Shown here: piece after piece, positions 15,002 to 24,954 of the stretch
Layout of the letters: each line of letters begins with the position of its first letter
How positions within the stretch are numbered: the stretch's first letter is position 1
Source of the DNA: Myxococcales bacterium
Lineage (GTDB): Bacteria > Myxococcota > Bradymonadia > UBA7976 > UBA1532
NCBI GenBank assembly: GCA_020633515.1
Contig: JACKDM010000009.1
Location: 1 to 64,000, forward strand
Length of the DNA stretch: 64,000 nucleotides
Direction: 5' to 3'
The notes under the pieces: model-generated
The model's input: only the letters and a program-made list of their open reading frames with translations
Told to the model about the DNA's origin: nothing
Databases searched by the model: none
Position numbers and translations under genes: made by a program

Positions 15002-16455
15002 TCTTCACCACGCCCGAGTTCGTGCTCTTCTTCGTCGCCTTCTTCGTCATCCACTTCAGCCTGCGCGGCGCCGCGCGCAAGTGGTGGCTGCTCGCGGCGA
15101 GCTACTTCTTCTATGGGAGCTGGAACGCCGTCTTCCTGCTCCTCATCATCGGCTCGACCCTCGTCGACTACTTCGTCGCCCACGCCATCGCCGCCACCGC
15201 CGACCAGCGCCGCCGCGACCGGCTCATGTGGCTCAGCGTCGCCGTCAACCTCGGCGCGCTCGGCTTCTTCAAGTACTGCAACTTCTTCGTCGACTCGTTC
15301 GCCGCGCTGCTCGGCGCGGTCGGCGTCGAGGCCTCGCTGCCGGTGCTCGACGTGCTGCTCCCGGTCGGCATCAGCTTCTACACCTTCCAGACGATGAGCT
15401 ACACCATCGACGTCTGGCGCGGCGAGCAGCAGCCGACCACGAGCTTCCTCGACTTCGCGCTCTACGTCGCCTTCTTCCCCCAGCTCGTCGCCGGTCCCAT
15501 CGAGCGCGCCGCCCACCTGCTCCCCCAGATCGCGCGCCTGCCCTCGCTCGGCCCGATCATGAGCGGCTTCGGCCTCATCGCGCTCGGCTGCTTCAAGAAG
15601 GCGGTCATCGCCGATCACATCGCCGGCGTCGTCGATGTCACCTACGCCGACGTCGACGCGACCCACGCGCCCGCGCTCTGGATCGGGACCTATGCCTTCG
15701 CGGTCCAGATCTATTGCGACTTCTCGGGTTACAGCGACATCGCCGTCGGCGTCGGCCGCCTGCTCGGGCTCGACATCGTCGAGAACTTCAAGTCACCGTA
15801 TGCCTCGGCGGGGCCGTCGGAGTTCTGGCGGCGATGGCACATCTCGCTGTCGAGCTGGCTGCGTGACTACCTCTACATCCCATTGGGCGGCAACCGCGGC
15901 GGCTGGTTCTACGTGCGGCGCAACCTGATGCTGACGATGCTGCTCGGCGGGCTGTGGCACGGCGCGGCGTGGAACTTCGTGCTGTGGGGGCTGTGGCATG
16001 GCCTGCTGCTCATCGCCTTCCGCCCGCGGTGGATGGCGCGGCTCATCGAGCGCGTCGAAGGCATGAACCTCGCCGCGCGCATCGCGAGCCAGCTCGTGCG
16101 GCGGGTGGTCTTCTTCCACCTCGTCTGCCTCGGCTGGGCGCTCTTCCGCGCGACGAGCCTCGCCGACTGCGCGGTGCTCTTCCAGAAGCTGCTGACCCCC
16201 TGGCGCTGGGATCTCGGCGGTTGGCTCGCCGCGGTCGAGACCTCGGGTGAGGGCCGCTGGCTGCTCGGCGTCGGCGCGCTGATCGGCGGGGTCGTGCTCG
16301 TGCAGAACGTCTGGACCCACGGCCAGAAGCGCCTCGCCGATGCCTTCTGGCGCTGGCCGGCGGCGCTGCGCTTCGTCGTGCTCGTCGCCGTCTTCTACGC
16401 CTGCGTGCTGCTCGCGCCCGAGAAGCCGCCGCCGTTCATCTACTTCCAGTTCTGA
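14998..16455 (+). CDS. MBOAT-family O-acyltransferase (AlgI/DltB-like)
   Basis: 485 residues with about ten hydrophobic segments. It carries the AlgI-type signatures SYFFYGSWN, LPVGISFYTFQTMSYTIDVW, QLVAGPIERA and GLLGLDIVENFKSPY-like text, then FWRRWHISLSSWLRDYLYIP. The catalytic His is H321 in GGLWHGAAWNF, matching H322 of alginate acetyltransferase AlgI. Such proteins move an acyl group, usually acetyl, across the inner membrane to a periplasmic acceptor. The upstream gene encodes an SGNH-like partner and overlaps by four bases (GTG start inside its stop), so the pair probably acylates an exopolysaccharide or other envelope glycan. No polysaccharide synthase is nearby, so the substrate pathway lies elsewhere. 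Confidence 0.95.
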   Translation: MIFTTPEFVLFFVAFFVIHFSLRGAARKWWLLAASYFFYGSWNAVFLLLIIGSTLVDYFVAHAIAATADQRRRDRLMWLSVAVNLGALGFFKYCNFFVDSFAALLGAVGVEASLPVLDVLLPVGISFYTFQTMSYTIDVWRGEQQPTTSFLDFALYVAFFPQLVAGPIERAAHLLPQIARLPSLGPIMSGFGLIALGCFKKAVIADHIAGVVDVTYADVDATHAPALWIGTYAFAVQIYCDFSGYSDIAVGVGRLLGLDIVENFKSPYASAGPSEFWRRWHISLSSWLRDYLYIPLGGNRGGWFYVRRNLMLTMLLGGLWHGAAWNFVLWGLWHGLLLIAFRPRWMARLIERVEGMNLAARIASQLVRRVVFFHLVCLGWALFRATSLADCAVLFQKLLTPWRWDLGGWLAAVETSGEGRWLLGVGALIGGVVLVQNVWTHGQKRLADAFWRWPAALRFVVLVAVFYACVLLAPEKPPPFIYFQF

Positions 16456-16524
16456 CGCCCGGCGCTTCCCCCCGCGCCGCCGCGCTGTTAAGGTCGCGCG
16501 CCCTGCCCGGCCACGAGGAGCCCC

Positions 16525-19233
16525 ATGAGCGAGCCTGCGAGCCACCCCGAGACCCTGTACCTCGTCGATGGCGCCGGTTTCATCTTCCGCGCCTACTTCG
16601 CCATCCGCACCCTGATGACCGCCGCCGACGGCACGCCGACCAACGCGGTCTATGGCTTCACCCGGCTCCTCATCAACCTGCTGCAAGAGCGCAAGCCCAC
16701 CCACGTCGCGGTCGTCTTCGACCCGAGCGGCGACACCTTCCGCAACGACATCTACCCGGAATACAAGGCCAATCGCAGCGAGCCGCCCGACGACATGCGC
16801 CCGCAGTTCGCGCTCTGCCGCCAAGCGGTCGAGGCGCTCGGCATCCCCTCGCTCGTCGTCGATCGCTACGAGGCCGACGATGTCATCGGGACGCTCGCCC
16901 ACCAATGGGTCGACAGCGGCGCCCACTGCCACTGTGTCATCGTCACCGCCGACAAGGATCTGATGCAGCTCGTCACCGACCGCATCACCCTGTGGGACGG
17001 CAAAGAAGCCGACATCGGCCGCGAGCAGGTCATCGAGAAGTTCGGCGTGCCGCCCGAGCGGGTCCCCGACGCGCTCGGGCTCGCCGGTGACTCGTCCGAC
17101 AACATCCCCGGCGTGCCCGGCATCGGGCTCAAGACCGCCGCGACGCTGCTGCAGCAGTACGGCACGATGGACGTGCTGCTCGCCGAGGCCTACCAGATCA
17201 AGGGCAAGCGCGGCGAGAGCCTGCGGGAGTACGCCGAGAGCGCCCGCCTCTCGCGCGAGCTCGCGACCATCAAGACCGATGCGCCGATCAAGCTCGACTT
17301 CGAGAAGATCAAGCGCACCCCGCCCGATCCCGACGTGCTCAGCGAGTTCCTGCGCGCCTTGAACTTCAAGCGCTTCCTCGCCGAGTTCGGGCTCGAAGAC
17401 CACGTCGTCAGCAAGGTCGACGTCGACCGCGGCGGCTACCGCACCGTCACCACCCGCGCCGGGCTCGACCGCGTCATCGCCGCGATCCGCGAGGCGGGGC
17501 GCATGTGCATCGACCTCGAGACGACGAGCCTCTCGCCGCTCGACGCGCAGATCGTCGGCTTCGCGGTCGCCTGGGCGCCCGGCGAGGCGGCCTACATCCC
17601 GGTCGGGCACACCTACGAGGGCGCGCCGGCCCAGCTCGGCGTCGACGAGGTCGAGGCGGCGCTGCGCCCGCTGCTCGAAGACCCGGCGCTGCCCAAGTAC
17701 GCGCAGAACGCGAAGTACGAGTGGCAGGTCTTCGGCCACTCCCGCGGCCTCACCCTGCGCGGCGTCGTCTGCGACACGCTCCTCGCCGCCTACCTGCTCG
17801 ACCCCGGCCGCCGGCAGTTCAACCTCGACGAGCTCGCGCTCGACATCCTCGGCCACAAGATGATCAGCTTCAAAGAGGTCACCGGCACCAAGGGCACCGA
17901 GGCCCACTTCGCCTACGTGCACCTCGACGCGGCCACCAAGTACGCCGCCGAAGACGCCGACATCACCCTGCGCCTCGCCGACGACCTGATCCCCAAGCTG
18001 CGCGACGAGTCGCTCGACGGCCTGCTGCGCGACCTCGAGCTGCCGCTCGTGCCGATCATCGGGCAGATGGAGCTGTGGGGCGTCAAGATCGACCCCGACA
18101 AGCTCCGCGCGCAGTCCGAGCGCTACGCGGTGCGGATCGCGAAGCTCACCGAGGCCATCCACGAGCTCGCCGGCGGCGAGTTCAACATCGACAGCACCAA
18201 GCAGCTCGCCGAGATCCTCTTCGAGAAGCTCGCGCTGCCGACCCAGAAGAAGACGCAGTCGGGCTACAGCACCGACGCCAAGGTGCTGCAAGAGCTCGCG
18301 CCGCTGCATCCGCTCCCGGCGCGGGTGCTCGAATACCGCCACCTGAGCAAGCTCAAGAGCACCTACCTCGACACGCTCCCCGCGCTCATCCACCCGCGCA
18401 CCGGGCGGGTTCACACCTCGTTCCGCCAGGCCGTCGCCGCGACCGGCCGCCTCTCGTCGAACGACCCCAACCTCCAGAACATCCCCGTCCGCACCCCCGA
18501 GGGCCGCGAGATCCGCGAGGCGTTCATCGCCGAGCCCGGCTTCAAGCTGCTCAGCGCCGACTACAGCCAGATCGAGCTGCGCCTGCTCGCCCACTACAGC
18601 GGCGACGCCGGCCTGATCGACGCCTTCCGCGACGGCGTCGACGTGCACCGGCGCACCGCGGCGCAGATCTACGAGGTCGCCGAAGACGCCGTCACCGCCG
18701 ACCAGCGCCGGGTCGCCAAGTCGATCAACTTCGGGCTGATGTATGGCATGAGCGCCTTCCGCCTCGGCAACGAGCTGCAGATCGAGCAGGCCGAGGCGCG
18801 CCAGATCATGAAGCGCTACTTCCAGCGCTACAGCGGCGTGAAGACCTTCTTCGACGGCGCGATCAAGGCCGCGCGCGACACCCAGCGCACCACGACCCTC
18901 TTCGGGCGCACCCGGCACCTCTCACACATCAACACCCGCAGCTTCAACCTGCGCCAGCAGCAGGAGCGGCTGGCGATGAACACCCCGATCCAGGGCACGG
19001 CGGCCGACATCCTCAAGCTCGCGATGATCAACTGCGACCGCCGGGTGCGCGAGGCGGGGCTCCAGAGCCGGATGCTGCTCACGGTGCACGACGAGCTCGT
19101 CTTCGAGGTGCCCGAGGCCGAGCTCGAGGTGATGCCCGGGCTCGTCAAGGAGGCGATGGAGAGCGTCGCGCAGCTCGACGTGCCGCTCGTCGTCGAGGTC
19201 GGCTGCGGCGACCACTGGGCCGAGATCCACTGA
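16525..19233 (+). CDS. polA: DNA polymerase I
   Basis: 902 residues with all three domains. Residues 10-300 are the 5'-3' exonuclease (EYKANR, YEADDVIGTLA, and GDSSDNIPGVPGIG for the helix-hairpin-helix). Residues about 315-500 are the 3'-5' proofreading domain, with D330 and E332 in IDLETTS, so proofreading should be active. The polymerase domain follows, with motif A D679 in DYSQIELR, the O-helix KSINFGLMYG and motif C D856-E857 in VHDELVFE. It fills gaps and removes RNA primers in replication and repair. The ATG has GAGGAG upstream. Length and motif spacing are normal. A GC-rich hairpin lies downstream before the next gene, so the gene is probably monocistronic. Confidence 0.98.
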   Translation: MSEPASHPETLYLVDGAGFIFRAYFAIRTLMTAADGTPTNAVYGFTRLLINLLQERKPTHVAVVFDPSGDTFRNDIYPEYKANRSEPPDDMRPQFALCRQAVEALGIPSLVVDRYEADDVIGTLAHQWVDSGAHCHCVIVTADKDLMQLVTDRITLWDGKEADIGREQVIEKFGVPPERVPDALGLAGDSSDNIPGVPGIGLKTAATLLQQYGTMDVLLAEAYQIKGKRGESLREYAESARLSRELATIKTDAPIKLDFEKIKRTPPDPDVLSEFLRALNFKRFLAEFGLEDHVVSKVDVDRGGYRTVTTRAGLDRVIAAIREAGRMCIDLETTSLSPLDAQIVGFAVAWAPGEAAYIPVGHTYEGAPAQLGVDEVEAALRPLLEDPALPKYAQNAKYEWQVFGHSRGLTLRGVVCDTLLAAYLLDPGRRQFNLDELALDILGHKMISFKEVTGTKGTEAHFAYVHLDAATKYAAEDADITLRLADDLIPKLRDESLDGLLRDLELPLVPIIGQMELWGVKIDPDKLRAQSERYAVRIAKLTEAIHELAGGEFNIDSTKQLAEILFEKLALPTQKKTQSGYSTDAKVLQELAPLHPLPARVLEYRHLSKLKSTYLDTLPALIHPRTGRVHTSFRQAVAATGRLSSNDPNLQNIPVRTPEGREIREAFIAEPGFKLLSADYSQIELRLLAHYSGDAGLIDAFRDGVDVHRRTAAQIYEVAEDAVTADQRRVAKSINFGLMYGMSAFRLGNELQIEQAEARQIMKRYFQRYSGVKTFFDGAIKAARDTQRTTTLFGRTRHLSHINTRSFNLRQQQERLAMNTPIQGTAADILKLAMINCDRRVREAGLQSRMLLTVHDELVFEVPEAELEVMPGLVKEAMESVAQLDVPLVVEVGCGDHWAEIH

Positions 19234-19329
19234 TCCCACCGCGGCGCCGCCGACGCTCAAGCGCCATGCCAACGCCGCGTCTTCGAGGCTTGTCCTCGCG
19301 GCGGGAGCGCGGTAGTTGATCGGTCAGGC

Positions 19330-19348
19330 GCCCCGCGCGGCGCGGGGC
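19330..19348 (+). terminator. GC-rich hairpin after polA
   Basis: Arms GCCCCGC (19330-19336) and GCGGGGC (19342-19348) flank a 5-base loop in the short gap between polA and the histidine kinase gene. No T-run follows. It may end the polA transcript or shield the start region of the kinase mRNA, which lies 16 bases further on. Confidence 0.35.
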
Positions 19349-19364
19349 CGACGGCGGAGAGCGC

Positions 19365-21206
19365 GTGGATCGCACCGAGACCGGCGACGAGCGAGAGCCC
19401 ACCACCCTCGAGGCGCTGCAAGCCCGCGTCCGTGAGCTCGAAGCCGTCGTCGCCGCGCAGGACGACCGCCTCGCCGGCCTCGTGCGCATCGCCGCCAACC
19501 TCGGCAACACCCGCAACCCGCAGCGCGCCATGCGGCAGATGGTCAGCGAGATCAGCACCTTGCTGCGCGCCGACCGCACCACCATCTACGAGCTGCGCAA
19601 AGACGAGAACATGCTGCGCGGCCTCGCCATGCAGGATCAGAGCATCGTCGTCGGCGTCCCGGTCGGCGAAGGCATCGCGGGCAAGGTCGCCGAGCGCAAG
19701 CGACCCATCAACCTCAAGGATGCCTACCGCCACCCCGACTTCGACCCGAAGTACGACAAGCTCACCGGCTACCGCACCCGCTCGATGCTCGTCGTGCCGA
19801 TGCAGAACCCCTCGCGGCAGGTCATCGGCGTCGTGCAGGTGCTCAACAAGCGCGACGGCTACTTCAGCGTCGAAGACGAGACGCTGCTCACCGCGCTCGC
19901 CTCGCAGGCCGCCATCACCCTCGAAGCGCTCCAGCTCCAGCTCGAGCTCAACGTCAGCAACGCCGAGCTGCGCCACACCGGCCGCCAGCTCCAGCAGAAG
20001 GTGCGGGAGCTCGAGCTGCTCTACGACAACGAGCGCGCCATCGCCGAGGCCGCCGACGTCGACACGCTCTGCGACACCGTGCTCCGCGTCGCCGCCCGCG
20101 TCGCCAAGTGTCAGGCCGCCGCGATCTACCTGCCCGACGACACCGGCTACGGCCCGACCTACATCCGCGCCCCCGAGGGGCAGGAGGACCAGCTCGAGAC
20201 CATCTGCCACCTCGGCGTCGGCGAGGGCGTGCTCGGCAAGACCGCCGGCCGCGGCGAGGGCTACGTCTTGCGCGAGGGCGACTTCGAGGCGCAGGACATC
20301 CCGCGCGTGCTCGGCGGCACCTGCGGGGTCAAGGTCGACGACGCCGTCACCGCGCCGATCCTCGACGGCGAGAAGGTCATCGGCGCGTTCGCGCTCGTCA
20401 ACCGCCGCCCCGGCCCGCACCGCGACGACCAGACCGACCAGCGCCTCGCCGTGCTCATCGCCGGCCAGGTCAGCCGCGCCGTCGTGCGCCTCGCCGAGCG
20501 CCGCGACGCGCAGCTCCGCGACCGGCTGATGACCATCGGCCAGATGCTCAGCGGCGTGCTGCACGACCTCAAGGGCCCGATGACCATCATCAGCGGCTAC
20601 TCGCAGCTCATGGCGAGCGTCGAGGACGCCGGCGAGCGCGAGCAGATGGCGGCCTCGATCCGGCGGCAGGTCGAGCAGTTCAACGACATGACCCGCGAGG
20701 TGATGGCCTTCGCCCGCGGCGAGCGCAAGGTCTTCGCCCGCAAGGTCTATCTCGACAAGTTCGTGCGCTCGGTCACCGAGGCGCTCGCGCCCGAGTTCGA
20801 CGACCGCGGCGTCGCGCTCGTCGTCGACAACAAGGCCAAGCGCACCGCGTGGTTCGACGAGGCCAAGATGGTGCGCGTCGTCACCAACATCGCCCGCAAC
20901 GCGCGGCAGGCGCTCGGCGACCACGGCACCTTCACCTGGCTCATCGAAGACACCGACGACGGCGGCACCCGCTTCGTGCTCAAGGACGACGGCCCCGGCA
21001 TCCCCGAGGCGATCCGGCCGCGGCTCTTCGAGGCGTTCACCACCGCGGGCAAGCCCGGCGGCACCGGCCTCGGCCTCGCGATCGTGCGCCGCATCGTCGA
21101 GGATCACGGCGGCTGCGTCGGCTTCGACACCCGCACCGGCGGGGGCACGACCTTCACCGTGCACCTGCCCGGCCCGTCGGCGACCGAGATGGAGGTCTCG
21201 GCGTGA
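19365..21206 (+). CDS. GAF-GAF sensor histidine kinase (cytoplasmic)
   Basis: 613 residues with no membrane segment. A coiled coil (10-40) is followed by a first GAF domain (about 45-200), a second coiled coil (LQLQLELNVSNAELRHTGRQ), a second GAF domain (about 220-380) and a kinase core. The phospho-accepting His is H400 in LHDLKGPMTIISG, an HWE-independent HisKA-type H-box. The ATPase domain has NIARNARQAL (N box), DDGPGIP (G1) and GGTGLGLAI (G2). It should sense a cytoplasmic small molecule or state through its GAF domains and phosphorylate a regulator that is not adjacent. The GTG start is preceded by GGAGA. The next gene, a TPR lipoprotein, starts inside its stop codon (GTGA), so the two are coupled. 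Confidence 0.93.
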   Translation: MDRTETGDEREPTTLEALQARVRELEAVVAAQDDRLAGLVRIAANLGNTRNPQRAMRQMVSEISTLLRADRTTIYELRKDENMLRGLAMQDQSIVVGVPVGEGIAGKVAERKRPINLKDAYRHPDFDPKYDKLTGYRTRSMLVVPMQNPSRQVIGVVQVLNKRDGYFSVEDETLLTALASQAAITLEALQLQLELNVSNAELRHTGRQLQQKVRELELLYDNERAIAEAADVDTLCDTVLRVAARVAKCQAAAIYLPDDTGYGPTYIRAPEGQEDQLETICHLGVGEGVLGKTAGRGEGYVLREGDFEAQDIPRVLGGTCGVKVDDAVTAPILDGEKVIGAFALVNRRPGPHRDDQTDQRLAVLIAGQVSRAVVRLAERRDAQLRDRLMTIGQMLSGVLHDLKGPMTIISGYSQLMASVEDAGEREQMAASIRRQVEQFNDMTREVMAFARGERKVFARKVYLDKFVRSVTEALAPEFDDRGVALVVDNKAKRTAWFDEAKMVRVVTNIARNARQALGDHGTFTWLIEDTDDGGTRFVLKDDGPGIPEAIRPRLFEAFTTAGKPGGTGLGLAIVRRIVEDHGGCVGFDTRTGGGTTFTVHLPGPSATEMEVSA

Positions 21207-22219
21207 GCGGGCGCGCGTCGACGAAGGCGCGGGCGCGCAGCGTCGTGGGCCGGATGGCATCGGGCGGCATGGCATCGGGCCGCATGGCATCGGTCGTGAT
21301 GGCATCGATCGTGATGGCATCTGCCATGTCCGGCTGCCGATCGAAGGCACCGCAGCCGCCCGCCGGCAGCGCCCCGGTCGAGGCGCGCCCCGCGCAAGGC
21401 GAGACCCCCGGCGCGACCGGCGGCCAGCCCGCGACCCCGCCGCCCCCGGCGCCGGTCGACGAAGGCACCGCCGAGCAGCTCCAGGCGCTCGAACGCGCCA
21501 ACGCCGCGCTCGACCGCGACGACGAGGCCAGCGCGCTCGCCGAGTACACCCGCGCCGCCGCGGGCCCGGTCACCGGCGCCGCCATCTCGGCCACCCTCGC
21601 CGCCGCCGAGCTGCACGACACCCGCGGCCGCCCCGCCGAGGCCCGCGCGCTCTACCAGCGCGCCGTCGAGATCGCCCCGCAGATGGCCGAGATCCGCTAC
21701 GCCGCCGGCCGCTTCTTCGCCGGGCTCGGCGAGTCACCGCTCGCCGACGTCGAGCTCCGCGAGGCGATCCGGCTGCAACCCGACTTCCTCCCGAGCTACC
21801 CCGCGCTCGCCGGCGTGCTCTCGCAGAGCGGCCAGCCCGAGGCCGCCGCCGCGCTGCTGCTCGCCTACGAGCAGCGCTTGCAGGCGCTCACCGCCCGCCT
21901 CCGCGACCCCGCGCGCGCCAACGCCGACCGGATCGCGGTCGTCGACCTCTTCGCGCTGCTCGACGACGAGCGCGCCACCCGCGCCCTCATCGACGCGCTC
22001 GCCGATCCCTCGCCTCACATCCGCCTCGCCGCCGCCGACGCGCTCACCTTCGACCCCGACCCCGAGGCGCTGATCGCGCTCGCCCGCGCGGTCGAGGCCG
22101 AGGCCGATCCCATCGCCAAGCGCGCGCTCGCCGCCTCGCTGCGCCGCGCGCAGGCGACCGTCGAGGCGAGCATGGCGAAGCCCGCGCCGCCGCCGGCGAT
22201 GCCCAAGCCCGGTCAGTAG
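21203..22219 (+). CDS. TPR/HEAT-type lipoprotein with repeat-encoded signal peptide
   Basis: 338 residues. The N-terminus has an Arg/Lys-rich region, then a hydrophobic stretch made of MASxx pentapeptides ending in MSGC, a plausible though atypical lipobox (Cys near residue 46). A Pro/Ala linker follows, then TPR-like helices from about 90 (AEYTRAAAG, AEARALYQRAVEIAPQM, LADVELREAIRLQPDFLPSY) and a short HEAT-like section with LIDALADPSPHIRLAAADAL near 260. It probably sits on the outer or inner membrane and binds partner proteins. It starts with GTG inside the stop of the upstream histidine kinase, with GGAGG six bases before, so it may serve the same pathway. It ends seven bases inside the convergent endonuclease gene. 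Confidence 0.85.
   Translation: MSGRASTKARARSVVGRMASGGMASGRMASVVMASIVMASAMSGCRSKAPQPPAGSAPVEARPAQGETPGATGGQPATPPPPAPVDEGTAEQLQALERANAALDRDDEASALAEYTRAAAGPVTGAAISATLAAAELHDTRGRPAEARALYQRAVEIAPQMAEIRYAAGRFFAGLGESPLADVELREAIRLQPDFLPSYPALAGVLSQSGQPEAAAALLLAYEQRLQALTARLRDPARANADRIAVVDLFALLDDERATRALIDALADPSPHIRLAAADALTFDPDPEALIALARAVEAEADPIAKRALAASLRRAQATVEASMAKPAPPPAMPKPGQ
21254..21328 (+). repeat. 15-bp tandem repeat, five units, encoding signal-peptide MASxx pentads
   Basis: Units begin at 21254, 21269, 21284, 21299 and 21314, each starting with ATGGCATC, and encode MASGG, MASGR, MASVV, MASIV and MASAM. The hydrophobic core of the lipoprotein signal peptide is thus a minisatellite. Every unit offers an ATG, so several alternative starts exist in the same frame. 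Confidence 0.92.
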
Positions 22220-23607
22220 GCGATCCGACCGCGCGTCGCCGGCCGCGGCCCGCTCCAGGTGCCATCGGCGCCGCGGTTGATGGCATGTCCCACCGGCGTC
22301 TCACCCGTCTCGCTGACGTCGATGGCATCGCTCCCCTCCCCCGCCGCCGGGCCGTCGACCGCGATGAAGCCGCCCTCGTAGCCGAGGAACTCGACGAGGC
22401 GCCCGTTCGGATCGACGAGCGCGATGCCATCGGGGTCGCCGTTCTGCAGGCCGGGGAAGTCGAACGCGAGCGCGCCGCGGCCGCCGCCCTCGTCGTCGAT
22501 GCGACCGGCGAGCGCGACCTCGGCGTAGGCGCGGCCGTCGCGGCCGTTGTAGGCGACGAGCGACCAGCCATCGAGCGCGCGCCCCGCCGGGCCCTGCACC
22601 TCGACGAACTCACCGACGTCGGCGCCGGCGTTGTCGTAGTGCAGCTCGCCGATCCACGGATCACCCGCCGGCGCGGCGGCGCCGCAGTCGCCGACGAAGA
22701 GGCACTCGACCCACTCGGGGTGGTCGACGAACGGGTTCCGGTTGCCCTGGTACGACGCGATGATGTCATTGCGCGCCCGCTCGCGGGCGTCGGGCGGGTC
22801 GAGGCGATGCCACTCGATCAGCACCCGCCGCAGTCCCATGTAGGCGAGCGCCTCGTTGCGGCCGGTGTTCGACGCGGTGATGAGCGCCCGGTCGTCGGTG
22901 AGCACCAGATCGGGCTCGGCGCGGCCGGTGCCGCCGTGTAGACCGCCCTCGTAGCGCACGTCGAGGTAGAACAAGGCGCGCGCCACGTCGCCGCGGCGGC
23001 CCGACCAGGTCTCCCAGGTGCCGGCGGCGTCGCGCTCGCCGTCGACGACGTTGCGATCGCTGCCATCGGCGATGGGTCGCGCTTCGCACTCGACGGTGTC
23101 ACACCAGCCGAAGACGTTGTTGCCGCGCGAGCTGTTGTAGCCGCTGTCGGCGATGAAGAGCGCGTGCCCGTCGGTGTAGGGCAGGTTGCCGGCGTTCTCG
23201 TCGGGGAAGCCATATGACTTCGGCCACGCGTGCTCGCGGTCGTAGTCACCGTAGCCGCCGCCGAGCGCGCGATAGAGGTCGTGGCGGTAGAGGTCGCGCA
23301 GCCAGCCGGGGCGCCCGGGCTCGGCGTCGGCGGCTTCGAGCATCACCCAGGTGTCGACGCCGCTCGCGCGGTTCCACGCGATCCGGCGGTGGTCGTCGAT
23401 CGCGGCGTGCAGCGTCGCGCGCAGCGTCACCGGGCTGCGGGCGTCGACCGCGTCGTAGTAGCCGGCGGGCGGACCGCAGACGGCGAGCAGACCGCGGGCC
23501 TGCGCCTCGCAGGCGCCCTTGGGCACGACGTCGGCGGCGGCCGGGTCGAGCGGTGGATCGGCGCAGCCGGCGAGCACGGCGATCGAGAGCGCGAGCAGCG
23601 AACGCAT
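22213..23607 (-). CDS. Secreted endonuclease I-family nuclease with lamin-tail domain (lipoprotein)
   Basis: 464 residues. The signal peptide ends in VLAGC, a lipobox. The endonuclease I domain (about 40-300) has the metal-finger active site DREHAWPKS with E125-H126, and NLPYTDGHALFIADSGYNSSRGN-type residues that bind the divalent ion, as in EndA and Vvn. From about 315 to 440 a lamin-tail domain follows (IGELHYDNAGADVGEFVEV, GWSLVAYNG, LAFDFPGLQNGDPDGIALVD), a beta fold often fused to secreted nucleases. It should degrade DNA or RNA at the cell surface, perhaps for feeding on lysed prey or clearing extracellular DNA. The ATG at 23607 follows GGGGAGGACCG. It is convergent with the TPR lipoprotein and overlaps it by seven bases. 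Confidence 0.93.
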   Translation of the reverse strand: MRSLLALSIAVLAGCADPPLDPAAADVVPKGACEAQARGLLAVCGPPAGYYDAVDARSPVTLRATLHAAIDDHRRIAWNRASGVDTWVMLEAADAEPGRPGWLRDLYRHDLYRALGGGYGDYDREHAWPKSYGFPDENAGNLPYTDGHALFIADSGYNSSRGNNVFGWCDTVECEARPIADGSDRNVVDGERDAAGTWETWSGRRGDVARALFYLDVRYEGGLHGGTGRAEPDLVLTDDRALITASNTGRNEALAYMGLRRVLIEWHRLDPPDARERARNDIIASYQGNRNPFVDHPEWVECLFVGDCGAAAPAGDPWIGELHYDNAGADVGEFVEVQGPAGRALDGWSLVAYNGRDGRAYAEVALAGRIDDEGGGRGALAFDFPGLQNGDPDGIALVDPNGRLVEFLGYEGGFIAVDGPAAGEGSDAIDVSETGETPVGHAINRGADGTWSGPRPATRGRIAY

Positions 23608-23832
23608 CGGTCCTCCCCGTCGGGTGATGGGAGGAGGCATCGCAAGCGTCGTGCCGGTCGGATGACTGGATCCGATCGCGGTGATCGCGAGATGGCAGGC
23701 GGTGATCGAGCGGGTGAGCGGGACCGCCGGGCGAGACCGCGGGGTCGCGGCGTGCCGTGGCGGTCACTCTGCTCAGGTGTGCAGGTGGGGCAGGCAGCCG
23801 GGCCGGCGGATGGCATCACCGGCCGGGCGCGA

Positions 23833-24771
<939 letters not shown>

Positions 24772-24954
24772 CGCGACAAACTCCCCACAGTCGGGCCGGC
24801 GCGCCGCGCGCCGCCGCATCGACGCGCAGTATGGAGCAACTGCCGGGTCCGTGCAAAACCTCATGTGGCGCTCCGTATCCATCTCCGCTGGCGGGAGGCG
24901 GTTGACCGTCGCGTCGCGCCGGTCGAAGATGAGCCGACTCATGCGGGAGCCGAC

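Noticed and set aside
23608..23832. A small gene between the endonuclease and the poly(GE) lipoprotein
   Set aside because: No frame has both a ribosome binding site and a plausible composition; the region probably holds the endonuclease promoter.
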